DNA from: Defluviimonas salinarum
GTDB taxonomy: Bacteria > Pseudomonadota > Alphaproteobacteria > Rhodobacterales > Rhodobacteraceae
Reading direction: 5' to 3'
Length of the DNA stretch: 64,000 bases
Assembly (NCBI RefSeq): GCF_026013545.1
Contig: NZ_JAPDOG010000004.1
Span: 62,001-126,000, forward strand
Notes under the pieces: model-generated
Database searches by the model: none
What the model saw: only the letters and a program-made list of their open reading frames with translations
Told to the model about the DNA's origin: nothing
Made by a program: the position numbers and the translations under genes
Shown here: in pieces, positions 7,152-16,813 of the stretch
Position numbering within the stretch: position 1 is the first letter of the stretch
Layout of the letters: each line of letters opens with the position of its first letter

Positions 7152-7919
7152 TCACTCCGGAAGCATGAAGATCTGATTCTGGAACGAGGCCTTCAAGACC
7201 GCCTGGGCTGTGGTCTCGACGTCGAGCGCCTCGCGCGCAAGGCGAAGGTGCTTCTCGACCGTGGCCGGCGTCAGCCCCATGATCGTGGCGATGTCCTGCA
7301 TGGTCTTGCCGTCACCGACCCATTCGAGCGCCTCACGCTGGCGTGGCGTCAGGGCCCGGCGCGACGAGGCGAAGGGCATCGCCGTGATCCGGAGGTGGGT
7401 GATGTTGTTGATGATGGCGATCTCGGAACCGAACTCCTCCCACATGGAGTCGACCTCGAACTGTCGCATGCCGGGCCTGGCGCAAAGACCGATGGCGCCC
7501 TTCGCGCGGACGGAGACGTCCCGAAAGCTGATCGAGTAGCCCGCCCGGATGTCATAGCGGAAGTTCAGATCGACGATCTGCTTCTCGATATCGCTTAGTT
7601 CGCGACTAGCGGCCACCTCGTCGATCAGCCGCCAGGAACACGTTCCTTCATTCGCGGCAGCCCAGTTCACCATCGGAGCGTGATTGAACAGGCCGGATCT
7701 CACGAACAGGTCGAGATACCGCTCGTCGTGATTCGACAGGACGAGGAGGTCGTCGGCATTGCCGAAGGAGGTCGAGGTCCGGAACCGGGTGAAGCCGTAG
7801 AGCAGGCGGTCGAAGCCGTATTCCGCCATCTTGGCGAGATGAAGCGACCAGATCTCCTCGATGGTTTCTGCCTCAATGACCCGTTCCAGATGCGGGATGA
7901 TCGGGGACGGCGGCTTCAT
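7152..7919 (-). CDS. LuxR-family regulator with autoinducer-binding-type N-terminal domain
   Basis: 255 residues. Residues about 20-170 resemble the acyl-homoserine-lactone-binding domain (RLLYGFTRF, YLDLFVRSGLFNHAP, CSW, GAIGLCA). The C-terminal LTPRQREALEWVGDGKTMQDIA with LTPATVEKHLRLAREAL is a GerE-type helix-turn-helix. No luxI-type synthase is visible in the window, so it would be a LuxR solo. The acidic residue normally preceding the conserved Pro of the pocket appears to be Ala (NHAPMV), so the ligand may not be a standard AHL. GGAGGCG precedes the ATG. Confidence 0.88.
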   Translation of the reverse strand: MKPPSPIIPHLERVIEAETIEEIWSLHLAKMAEYGFDRLLYGFTRFRTSTSFGNADDLLVLSNHDERYLDLFVRSGLFNHAPMVNWAAANEGTCSWRLIDEVAASRELSDIEKQIVDLNFRYDIRAGYSISFRDVSVRAKGAIGLCARPGMRQFEVDSMWEEFGSEIAIINNITHLRITAMPFASSRRALTPRQREALEWVGDGKTMQDIATIMGLTPATVEKHLRLAREALDVETTAQAVLKASFQNQIFMLPE

Positions 7920-8141
7920 CAGCGCCTCCGTGCGGAGGTCTGACCAAGGCCGTAGCCGCCTGCGTCCAACGCGGCGGAATGATCACGAACAACCGTGAGT
8001 GTGGCCAACTGAATCAAAGAAGCCATGACACTATCCCCGTTCAAGTTGTGCCATGCCGTCTGAACACTGTCGAGGGGAGCCACTTTTCATTTCACCCGTT
8101 CGTGATACCTAATGTGGCGCACAACCAGAGCGGAGCCTGCC

Positions 8142-9326
8142 ATGACGGATGGACATTGGGACGTAGTGATCGTCGGCGGCGCGGTCACCGGTGCGGCGAC
8201 GGCCTGGTGGCTGCTCGGGATTGCACCCGGCCTGCGGGTCATGGTGGTCGAGAAAGACCCGACCTATGCCCGCGCCGCGACGGCGCTCTCGGTGGCCTCG
8301 GTACGTCAGCAGTTCTCAAATCCCGTGAACGTCGAGATCTCGCGCTTCGGCGCCGCGTTCATCCGCGATTTCGGCGCGCGAATCGGCCCGGAGGGCGGGG
8401 TTCCCTCGCTCGGCCTGAAGGAGAACGGCTACCTGTTCCTGACCGGAACCGAGACGGGGGCCGAGGTGCTCGAGGAGCTGGCCGCGATGCAGCGCGGGCT
8501 CGGAGCGGCGACCGAAGTGCTCGGCCGGGCGGAACTCGCGCGGCGCTATCCGTGGATGCAGTTCGACGATGTGGTCGCCGGCAGCATCGGCGCGCGGGAC
8601 GAGGGCTGGTTCGACAACATGGGATTGCTGAACGGGTTCCGGGCGGGTGCCAGGGCGCGCGGCGCGGTCTTCGTCCATGACCGGGCCGTGGGGCTGGAGC
8701 GGGAGGGCGCACGCGTCACGGCCGCAATGCTCGAAACCGGGGGCAGGGTGTCTGCCGACGCCTTTCTCTGCGCGGCCGGCACCGGCTCGACCGAAATCTG
8801 CGCGATGGCGGGCATTGCGCTGCCAGTCGAGCCGCGCAAGCGCACGGTCTTCGTTGTCGACGCGCCAAACGCCCGGCACGCCGACGCCCCCCTGATCATC
8901 GACCATACCGGGATCTACCTGCGCCCCGAACACGGCACCTGGATCACCGCGACGGTGCCGATCGACGACGGTCCCTGCGACGAGACGGACTGGGAGCCCG
9001 ATCACGCCCAGTTCGAGGACCTGATCTGGCCGCGGCTCTACAACCGGAGCGAGGGCTTCGACGCGGTCAAGGTGATGCGGTTCTGGGTCGGTCACTACGA
9101 TTACAACCGCCTGGATCAGAACGCGATCCTGGGGCGCTGGCCGGGGACCGAGAATTTTCACGTCGCGACCGGCTTTTCCGGGCACGGCCTGCAGCAGGCG
9201 CCCGCGGTGGGACGCGGCATGGCGGAACTGATCCTTACGGGGCGCTACGAGACACTCGACCTCTCGCCGCTCGGGCCGGAGCGCGTGTTGGAGAACCGGC
9301 CCTTCCTCGAACGCGCCGTCGTCTGA
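8142..9326 (+). CDS. FAD-dependent oxidoreductase, D-amino-acid oxidase/glycine oxidase type
   Basis: 394 residues from ATG 8142. The N-terminal dinucleotide-binding loop VVIVGGAVTGAATAWWLL and the C-terminal GFSGHGLQQAPAVGRGMAELI flavin-contact motif define the DAO family (FAD-linked amine/amino-acid oxidases, FOXRED1-like). The protein lacks a signal peptide. The substrate cannot be read from the sequence. An in-frame ATG at 8112 would add 10 residues; the downstream start was chosen for its GGAG and closeness to the conserved fold start. It is divergent from the LuxR gene, so regulation by that protein is possible. Confidence 0.85.
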   Translation: MTDGHWDVVIVGGAVTGAATAWWLLGIAPGLRVMVVEKDPTYARAATALSVASVRQQFSNPVNVEISRFGAAFIRDFGARIGPEGGVPSLGLKENGYLFLTGTETGAEVLEELAAMQRGLGAATEVLGRAELARRYPWMQFDDVVAGSIGARDEGWFDNMGLLNGFRAGARARGAVFVHDRAVGLEREGARVTAAMLETGGRVSADAFLCAAGTGSTEICAMAGIALPVEPRKRTVFVVDAPNARHADAPLIIDHTGIYLRPEHGTWITATVPIDDGPCDETDWEPDHAQFEDLIWPRLYNRSEGFDAVKVMRFWVGHYDYNRLDQNAILGRWPGTENFHVATGFSGHGLQQAPAVGRGMAELILTGRYETLDLSPLGPERVLENRPFLERAVV

Positions 9327-9339
9327 CGCGCCCGCGGGG

Positions 9340-10212
9340 TCACAGCTTGTCGACGGGAACCTTGAGATAGGTGCCGCCATCCTCGTCGGGCGGCGGCATC
9401 CGGCCCGCCCGCATGTTCACCTGCAAGGACGGGATGATCAGCTTCGGCATGTCGAGCGTCCGGTCGCGCGCTTCGCGCAAGGCGACGAACTCCGCGGCTG
9501 AGCGCGATCCGCCGATATGGACGTTGCGCGTCTTCTCCTCGGCGACCGTCGTCTCCCAGGCGAAATCGTTGCGGCCGGGGGCCTTGTAATCATGGCCGAC
9601 GAAGATCCTCGTCTCGTCGGGCAGGGCGAGGATCTTCTGGATCGAGTCGTAGAGCATTTCGGCCGAGCCGCCGGGGAAGTCACAGCGTGCGGTGCCGAAA
9701 TCCGGCATGAAGAGCGTGTCGCCGACAAAGGCCGCGTCGCCGATCACATAGGTCAGACAGGCCGGCGTGTGGCCGGGCGTGTGCAGGACCCGGCCTTCGA
9801 GCGCACCGATCCCGAACTGGTCACCGTGGCGAAACAGGCGGTCGAACTGGCTGCCGTCGCGCTGGAACTCGGTGCCCTCGTTGAAGACCTTCCCGAAGGT
9901 GTTCTGAACGACCGTGATCTTCTCGCCGATGCCGATCCGGCCGCCGAGGCGTTCCTGGATATAGGGCGCGGCCGAGAGGTGATCGGCGTGGACATGGGTT
10001 TCGAGGATCCATTCGACCCGCAGTCCCTTCGCGCGGATATGCGCGATCACGCGATCGGCCGAAGCCGTGCCGGTGCGGCCCGAGGCGTAGTCGAAGTCGA
10101 GAACCGAATCCACGACCGCGGCGGCCAAGCTGCCGGGATCGACGACGACATAGCTCACCGTGTTGGTCGCCTCGTCGAAAAACGCGGTCACGTCAGGTTT
10201 CACGAGCGTCAT
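9340..10212 (-). CDS. MBL-fold hydrolase, ETHE1/Blh-type persulfide dioxygenase
   Basis: 290 residues from ATG 10212 behind GGAGG. The metal motif THVHADH spans residues 72-78. The later HTPGHTPACLTY, VGDTLFMPDFGTARCDFPGG and FVGHDY segments match ETHE1 and the Blh hydrolases that oxidise glutathione persulfide to sulfite in sulfide detoxification. No rhodanese domain is fused. A palindrome 45-70 bases upstream could serve a sulfide-responsive repressor. It is convergent with the FAD oxidoreductase, with 13 bases between. Confidence 0.85.
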   Translation of the reverse strand: MTLVKPDVTAFFDEATNTVSYVVVDPGSLAAAVVDSVLDFDYASGRTGTASADRVIAHIRAKGLRVEWILETHVHADHLSAAPYIQERLGGRIGIGEKITVVQNTFGKVFNEGTEFQRDGSQFDRLFRHGDQFGIGALEGRVLHTPGHTPACLTYVIGDAAFVGDTLFMPDFGTARCDFPGGSAEMLYDSIQKILALPDETRIFVGHDYKAPGRNDFAWETTVAEEKTRNVHIGGSRSAAEFVALREARDRTLDMPKLIIPSLQVNMRAGRMPPPDEDGGTYLKVPVDKL

Positions 10213-10256
10213 GGTCTGCCTCCGGGATCGTCTCCACAGGATATGGTCAACGCCAA

Positions 10257-10282
10257 ACACATATCAAGTGATGAATATGTGT
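10257..10282. promoter_or_regulatory. Inverted repeat upstream of the persulfide dioxygenase gene
   Basis: ACACATAT (10257-10264) and ATATGTGT (10275-10282) are perfect 8-bp arms with a 10-base spacer, in an otherwise GC-rich region. AT-rich dyads of this kind in front of persulfide dioxygenase genes are typical targets of ArsR-type persulfide sensors (BigR/SqrR). No such regulator is encoded nearby, so the link is inference. Confidence 0.55.
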
Positions 10283-10298
10283 GGTGAAACGCTAAAGG

Positions 10299-10961
10299 TC
10301 ACGTCAGCGCCCGGACTCGCGCGACGAATTGGGGCAGGTCGCGGAAATCGTCGAAGTCGCCGGCGAAACGGATCTCCGAGCGCGGCACGCGAAGATACCC
10401 GGCGGAGAAGAGCAGGAACGGCATGCCGGCGGCTTCGGCGGTGTGCGCATCGACCTCGCTGTCGCCGACGAAGACGCAGTCGCCGCCGAGTGCCGCGCAG
10501 GCGGCGCGGAGCGGGGCAGGGTGGGGCTTTCGTTCGGCCAGGGTGTCGCCGGCGACGACGCAGTCGAAGAACGGCGCGAGCCCGAGCGCGTCAAGAACCG
10601 AGGCCGTCGCCGCGGCGGGCTTGTTGGTGCAGATCCCGAGCCGGTGCCCGTCGGATCTCAGCGTTCCGAGCGTCTCGCGGACATGAGGATAGACCGTCGT
10701 GAACTCGGCGGAGCGTTCGGTGTAGTCCGCCACCAGCCGCCCGGCCAGCGCATCGTGTCGGGCCATGTCGATCCCGCGCTCGGCCATGACGCGGGCCACG
10801 AGCACCTTGGCGCCGTCGCCGACGAAGGAACGGATCCGGGCCGGCACCATCGGTGGCTGACCCTCGGCCGCGAGCATCCTGTTCACCGCCGCCGCGAGAT
10901 CGGGCAAGCTGTCGATCAGCGTGCCGTCGAGATCGAAGATCAGCGCCGGGGCAGGGCTCAC
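10299..10961 (-). CDS. gph: Phosphoglycolate phosphatase (HAD superfamily)
   Basis: 220 residues. HAD motif I is FDLDGTLIDSLPDL near the N-terminus, motif II CTNKP in the middle, and motif III/IV KPHPAPL with FVGDSEVDAHTAEAAGMP. The cap domain type fits Gph/PGPase, which removes 2-phosphoglycolate arising from oxygenation or DNA repair. The GTG at 10961 overlaps the stop of the upstream gene as GTGA, indicating translational coupling. A second GTG at 10973 is possible. Close HAD relatives with other substrates cannot be excluded. Confidence 0.85.
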   Translation of the reverse strand: MSPAPALIFDLDGTLIDSLPDLAAAVNRMLAAEGQPPMVPARIRSFVGDGAKVLVARVMAERGIDMARHDALAGRLVADYTERSAEFTTVYPHVRETLGTLRSDGHRLGICTNKPAAATASVLDALGLAPFFDCVVAGDTLAERKPHPAPLRAACAALGGDCVFVGDSEVDAHTAEAAGMPFLLFSAGYLRVPRSEIRFAGDFDDFRDLPQFVARVRALT

Positions 10962-11512
10962 GCCGCCTTCCACTTGATCGAGCAGCCCATCGAGGCGACT
11001 TGGTGCTCCGGTCCCTTGCCGGTTTCCGCGACCATCCGCATCGCCTCGTAGAGCTCGCGCCTGACGTCAGGAGCCGCGGCCTGGCGGCCCGACGCGTCGA
11101 GGCGGCCGCGATACTGAAGCTCGAGCGCCGCGTTGAAGCCGAAGAAGTCGGGTGTGCATGTCGCGCCGTAAGCCTTTGCGACGGCTTGGCTTTCGTCGTA
11201 GAGATAGGGGAAGGTGAAGGCGTGCCGGACGGCTTCGGATTTCATGGCGTCGAAGCCGTCCTGCGGATAGGCCAGAGCGTCGTTGGAAGAAATCGCGGCG
11301 GCACCAATGCCGAGGTCCTGCAGCGCCTTCGCATCCCGGACGATGCGGTCGATCACCGACTGGACATAGGGGCAGTGGTTGCAGATGAACATGATCAGCG
11401 TGCCTTTCGGACCCGCGATCTCGGACAATGACCAGTCGCGGCCATCCGTGCCGGGCAGCGTGAAATCCACCGCTTTCCAGCCAAACTCACAGACGGGCGG
11501 AGATACTGCCAT
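10958..11512 (-). CDS. Thioredoxin-fold redoxin family protein
   Basis: 184 residues. The active-site-like CNHCPYV motif follows a redoxin start (DFTLPGTDGRDWSLSEI). C-terminal CTPDFFGFN and GCSIKWK match the thioredoxin-family proteins annotated as AhpC/TSA-like with a C-x-x-C-P centre. It is probably a cytoplasmic thiol oxidoreductase, since no signal peptide is seen. It is coupled to the downstream phosphatase gene by a 4-base overlap and follows rpe on the same strand. Confidence 0.83.
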   Translation of the reverse strand: MAVSPPVCEFGWKAVDFTLPGTDGRDWSLSEIAGPKGTLIMFICNHCPYVQSVIDRIVRDAKALQDLGIGAAAISSNDALAYPQDGFDAMKSEAVRHAFTFPYLYDESQAVAKAYGATCTPDFFGFNAALELQYRGRLDASGRQAAAPDVRRELYEAMRMVAETGKGPEHQVASMGCSIKWKAA

Positions 11513-11529
11513 GGCGTTTTCCTCTGACT

Positions 11530-12216
11530 TCAGGCGGCTTCGGCCGCCTTGCGGATCGCAGCGATATTCTGGCCGTAGACCTCGGGCTTCGCAACCGAAC
11601 CGCCGGAAAACACGCCCGATCCGGCCACCAGGACATCTGCGCCGGCTGCCGCGACCAACGGCGCGGTCTCGGGCGTGATGCCGCCGTCGATCTCGATATG
11701 GATCGGGCGATCGCCGATCATGGCACGCAAGGAGCGGATCTTATCTATTTGGGAATGAATGAATTTTTGCCCGCCGAAGCCGGGGTTCACCGTCATTACG
11801 CAAACCAGGTCGATGAGATCCATGACCGGCGCGACAGCGTCGGCCGGAGTTCCGGGATTGATCGCGAGGCCAGCCTTTTTTCCTGTCGCGCGAATGGCTT
11901 GCAGCGTGCGGTGGATATGCGGGCCGGCCTCGACATGAGCGGTGATGATGTCGACGCCGGCCTCGGCGAAGGCGTCGATATAGGGATCGACCGGCGCGAT
12001 CATCAGGTGCACATCCATGACCGTGCGGATATGCGGCCGGATCGCCTTGCACATGGCCGGGCCGAAGGTCAGGTTCGGCACGAAGTGGCCGTCCATCACA
12101 TCGACATGAACCCAGTCGCAGCCTTGATCCTCGATGGCACGGATCTCCTGACCGAAATTCGCGAAATCGGCGGAGAGGATCGACGGGGCGATCTTGATCT
12201 TGCGGTCGAAGGGCAT
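11530..12216 (-). CDS. rpe: Ribulose-phosphate 3-epimerase
   Basis: 228 residues from ATG 12216 behind GGAGC. The conserved [19 protein letters not shown] start, [31 protein letters not shown] and [12 protein letters not shown] blocks carry the metal-binding His/Asp residues of Rpe. It interconverts ribulose-5-phosphate and xylulose-5-phosphate in the pentose phosphate and Calvin pathways. A longer in-frame start at 12267 adds 17 unconserved residues and was rejected. It lies on the same strand as the thioredoxin-like gene, 17 bases upstream of it. Confidence 0.96.
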   Translation of the reverse strand: MPFDRKIKIAPSILSADFANFGQEIRAIEDQGCDWVHVDVMDGHFVPNLTFGPAMCKAIRPHIRTVMDVHLMIAPVDPYIDAFAEAGVDIITAHVEAGPHIHRTLQAIRATGKKAGLAINPGTPADAVAPVMDLIDLVCVMTVNPGFGGQKFIHSQIDKIRSLRAMIGDRPIHIEIDGGITPETAPLVAAAGADVLVAGSGVFSGGSVAKPEVYGQNIAAIRKAAEAA

Positions 12217-12359
12217 GGAAAGGCTCCGGGATTGTTGTCGAGAACCGTCTAGCGGCAAAAGGTCCACAACGCCAGAATGCAGCTTCGACTTGCGGCAAAT
12301 ACTGGCAATGGAGGCAGTTTCAGGCCGAATTCTTCCATCTTTAAATTACATAATTCGGC

Positions 12360-13523
12360 TTATCGGATATTGGTGTCGGAATCGACGGGCACGCCCTTCC
12401 GCCAAACTCCCGCGAGTCTCAGGTCATCCGTGAGATGGACGAAATCCGCATCGCGCCCCGGTTCCAGCATGCCGCACCGATCTGTGAGGCCAAGCACGCG
12501 CGCCGGGATCCGGCTCGCCATCGCCAGCGCACGGTCGAGCGCGACGCCAACATCGTCGCGCAACACCCGGATCGCGCGTGTAAAGTTCAGATCCGCACCC
12601 GCGAGCGTGCCGTCCGCAAGCGTGAGCCTTCCATCCCGTCTGAGGATCTCACGACCGTTCAATTCGAAACGCCGGATTCTGGCTCCGGCTGGCGCCATCG
12701 CGTCGGTCACGAGGAAGATCTCGCCCGGCCCGGCCTTGGCCGCCAGCGCGGCCGCCATTGCAGCCGGATGCACATGGATGCCGTCGGCGATCAGCCCGGC
12801 GTCGAGCGCTCCGGTTGTCAGCGCCGTGCCGACGAGGCCCGGCTCCCGGTGGCCGAGTGGACTCATGGCGTTGAAGAGATGCGTGGCGAGCCGCGCGCCG
12901 GCGGTCACGGCGGCCTTGCAGGTCGCGAAATCCGCGTCGGTGTGGCCGAGGGACACGATCACGCCGGCCTCGGACAAGGCCGATATCTGCGCGAGGCTCA
13001 CGCTTTCGGGCGCCAGCGTCACCATGAGCCTCGGCAACCGCCGCGCGGCGTCGAGCAGCATCGCGAGGTCGCCCTCCTCCATCGGCCGGATCAGCGCGGG
13101 ATCATGGGCGCCCTTCCGGGCAAGGCTCAGATGCGGCCCCTCGAGGTGGAGCCCTGCGACACCGGATATGCGCGCGGCAATCGCCCCCTCGACCGCGTTG
13201 ATCGCGGCGCGCGTCTGCGCGGACGTGTCGGTGATCAGCGTCGGCAGGAACGTCAGGGTGCCGAACCGCGCGTGGGCCTCGGCGATGCGGGCTAGGGTCG
13301 CGACGCTCGGCGCGTCGTTGAACATCACCCCGCCGCCGCCGTTGAGTTGCAGATCAACGAATCCCGGCGCGAGAATCCCGCCCGAAAGAGCTACCGTCTC
13401 GACTCCGCCGGTCCGCGCCTCTGGCGGCAGGATCGCGGCGATCCGGCCCCGATCGACGAGAAGCGCGCCGGGACCGAGCCGGTCGCCGTCGAAGATCATG
13501 GCACCGTGATAGAGCGTCGGCAT
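12360..13523 (-). CDS. nagA: N-acetylglucosamine-6-phosphate deacetylase
   Basis: 387 residues. PGFVDLQLNGGGGVMFND, HLEGPHLSLARKGAHDPAL, LGHTDADFATC, THLFNAMSPLGHREPGLVG and LVTDAMAP are the successive metal and substrate motifs of NagA. It removes the acetyl group from GlcNAc-6-phosphate. The ATG at 13523 shares its A with the stop of the upstream kinase gene (TGATG), and GGAGG precedes it. Together with the kinase it would convert GlcNAc to glucosamine-6-phosphate. No nagB deaminase is in the window. Confidence 0.94.
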   Translation of the reverse strand: MPTLYHGAMIFDGDRLGPGALLVDRGRIAAILPPEARTGGVETVALSGGILAPGFVDLQLNGGGGVMFNDAPSVATLARIAEAHARFGTLTFLPTLITDTSAQTRAAINAVEGAIAARISGVAGLHLEGPHLSLARKGAHDPALIRPMEEGDLAMLLDAARRLPRLMVTLAPESVSLAQISALSEAGVIVSLGHTDADFATCKAAVTAGARLATHLFNAMSPLGHREPGLVGTALTTGALDAGLIADGIHVHPAAMAAALAAKAGPGEIFLVTDAMAPAGARIRRFELNGREILRRDGRLTLADGTLAGADLNFTRAIRVLRDDVGVALDRALAMASRIPARVLGLTDRCGMLEPGRDADFVHLTDDLRLAGVWRKGVPVDSDTNIR

Positions 13524-14395
13524 CACTGTACCTCCAAGGCCGCCAACCGCGCCGCAAGCGCAAGCGCGCCGTCGAGCGCGCTGCCCTTCGGTGCTACGAT
13601 CCTCTCGGCGAGGGCCGGAGGGAGCCATGCTGCGTAAGCTGGGCCAAGACCTCCGGCCAGGCACAGCGGCTCGCCTTCGGCCAGACCGAGCGCGGCGGTC
13701 GCGCGTTCGACATAGGCGGCCCCCTCGCCCATCAGGCGCCCGGCCACCGCGTCCCCGGCTGTGGCCGCGGCAACAATGTCCGGCGCGAGCGCGGCATACT
13801 CGGCCGGGGATGCGCTCAGTCCAAAGGCGGTGATCCCGGCGGCACCGCCGAACCTCTCCAGCGTGGCTCTTGTCAGGCGGCTCGACGGTGCCATCCCGTC
13901 ATGGTCCAGCAGCGTTTCGGTCAGCAGACGGCGGCCGAGCCAGGCGCCCGAGGACTGGTCGCCAAGCGCGAAGCCCCAGCCGCCGACGCTGCGGATCCTG
14001 CCGCCGGTCTGGCGGCCGATGAAAGACCCGGTGCCGATCGCCGCGACCACGCCGTCATCCAGCCCGAGCGCGCCCGCGATCATCGTCGGCTGATCGTCGG
14101 TGACGGTGACGCGGGCAAACGGCAGCCCTGCGACGACCCGGTCGGCCATCGCTGCGTCCATGACGCCCGCCAACCCGAGATGCGCAACCGCTTGCCCGAG
14201 TGCGGCTTTGGGCAGACCGGCGGCCTTCGCGAGGCGCGGCAGCAGGCTCGCGATCCGCGCCATCGCGCCGGCGAAGTCCGAGACGTTCGCGGGCCCGCCG
14301 ACCACTTCGACACGCTTGCCGGACCCGAGGCACAGCGCCGCCCGACAAGACGTGCCGCCGCCGTCAAGGCCGATCAGGATTGGCGCCTCGACCAT
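13523..14395 (-). CDS. BadF/BadG-type amino-sugar kinase (N-acetylglucosamine or glucosamine kinase)
   Basis: 290 residues of the ASKHA kinase fold. The phosphate-1 loop is LIGLDGGGTSCRAAL at the N-terminus. VAAIGTGSF is the phosphate-2 motif, and the GGWGFALGDQSSGAWLGR block is characteristic of GlcNAc/glucosamine kinases in the BcrAD/BadFG family. Coupling to nagA by a TGATG overlap supports an amino-sugar substrate. GlcNAc and GlcN cannot be distinguished from the sequence alone. Confidence 0.86.
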   Translation of the reverse strand: MVEAPILIGLDGGGTSCRAALCLGSGKRVEVVGGPANVSDFAGAMARIASLLPRLAKAAGLPKAALGQAVAHLGLAGVMDAAMADRVVAGLPFARVTVTDDQPTMIAGALGLDDGVVAAIGTGSFIGRQTGGRIRSVGGWGFALGDQSSGAWLGRRLLTETLLDHDGMAPSSRLTRATLERFGGAAGITAFGLSASPAEYAALAPDIVAAATAGDAVAGRLMGEGAAYVERATAALGLAEGEPLCLAGGLGPAYAAWLPPALAERIVAPKGSALDGALALAARLAALEVQ

Positions 14396-14449
14396 GTTCT
14401 CGATCCCGTCCTCTCAGCGATGCCCAGTCGAAGATTGACGATGGTCTCT

Positions 14450-16102
<1,653 letters not shown>

Positions 16103-16729
16103 CTACATCAGGCTGGTCACCCAGAGGATCGTTGCATCCTCGGCGCTCAGCGAAATCACGTTGTGGCCCATCGTCGCGTCGTAATAGGCGCTGTCGCCAC
16201 GGCGCAGATCGACGGGTTCGTAGAACTCTGTGTACAGCCGGACGACTCCGGTCAGGACATAGAGGAACTCCTCGCCGTCATGGCGGACCCAGCCGTCGAA
16301 CTCCTCGATCGCGCGTGCCCGGATACGCGCGGTATAGGGCAGCATCTGCTTGGCCCGCAGCGCGCCGGCGAGCAGCCGGTGCTCGTAGGTCGCGGTGGCG
16401 TGGGCCTGGCCCTCGGTTGCCTTGGTCACCGCCATCCGCCCCGAGATCTGCGCCTTCGACGGCGGCGTGAAGAGCTGGGGCACCGTGATCGACAGGCCCT
16501 CGGCGAGCTTCTTCAACGCCTCGTAAGTCGGTGACATCTGGCCGTTCTCGATCTTCGAGAGGGTCGAGCGCGCGAGCCCCGCCTGCCCCGCAGCCTGTTC
16601 CAGTGTCCAGCCGCGCTCCTTTCTCAGGTCGCGCACTCGCTGGCCGAGGTTGAGCGGCTCGGCCGGCTCGCTCTCGGCGCCGTCCGCACGGGCGATGCGG
16701 ATCATTCCGGTCGGGTCGATGTCGCTCAT
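16103..16729 (-). CDS. XRE-family regulator with C-terminal cupin sensor domain
   Basis: 208 residues. The helix-turn-helix (VRDLRKERGWTLEQAAGQAG...STLSKIENGQMSPTY, about residues 32-69) is followed by a linker. A cupin barrel follows (EEFDGWVRHDGEEFLYVLTGVVRLYTE, then a second motif ending SLSAEDATILWV). This architecture is typical of regulators of amino-acid, polyamine or carboxylate catabolism. It is divergent from the acyl-CoA ligase operon 84 bases away and is a good candidate for its regulator. Confidence 0.9.
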   Translation of the reverse strand: MSDIDPTGMIRIARADGAESEPAEPLNLGQRVRDLRKERGWTLEQAAGQAGLARSTLSKIENGQMSPTYEALKKLAEGLSITVPQLFTPPSKAQISGRMAVTKATEGQAHATATYEHRLLAGALRAKQMLPYTARIRARAIEEFDGWVRHDGEEFLYVLTGVVRLYTEFYEPVDLRRGDSAYYDATMGHNVISLSAEDATILWVTSLM

Positions 16730-16813
16730 CTGATCATTCCAAGAGGGTCACCAGTGCAATAGCGCCATTCCACCCCGGCTTGCAACGGCTGGACGGGCGG
16801 CGTAGCGAGGGGC

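Noticed and set aside
6348-7155. Several overlapping minus-strand reading frames of about 90-145 codons in the repeat region, two containing FREWWHWPGTAP
   Set aside because: The shared peptide arises from the identical 30-nt stem-loop. Outside it the copies differ by indels that break the frame and change bases in a pairing-preserving, not codon-preserving, way. Structure rather than coding is conserved.
8039-8065. GTTCA-N17-TGAAC dyad between the LuxR and FAD oxidoreductase genes as a lux box
   Set aside because: The arms are only 5 bp with a 17-base spacer, unlike the roughly 20-bp lux box, and could arise by chance.
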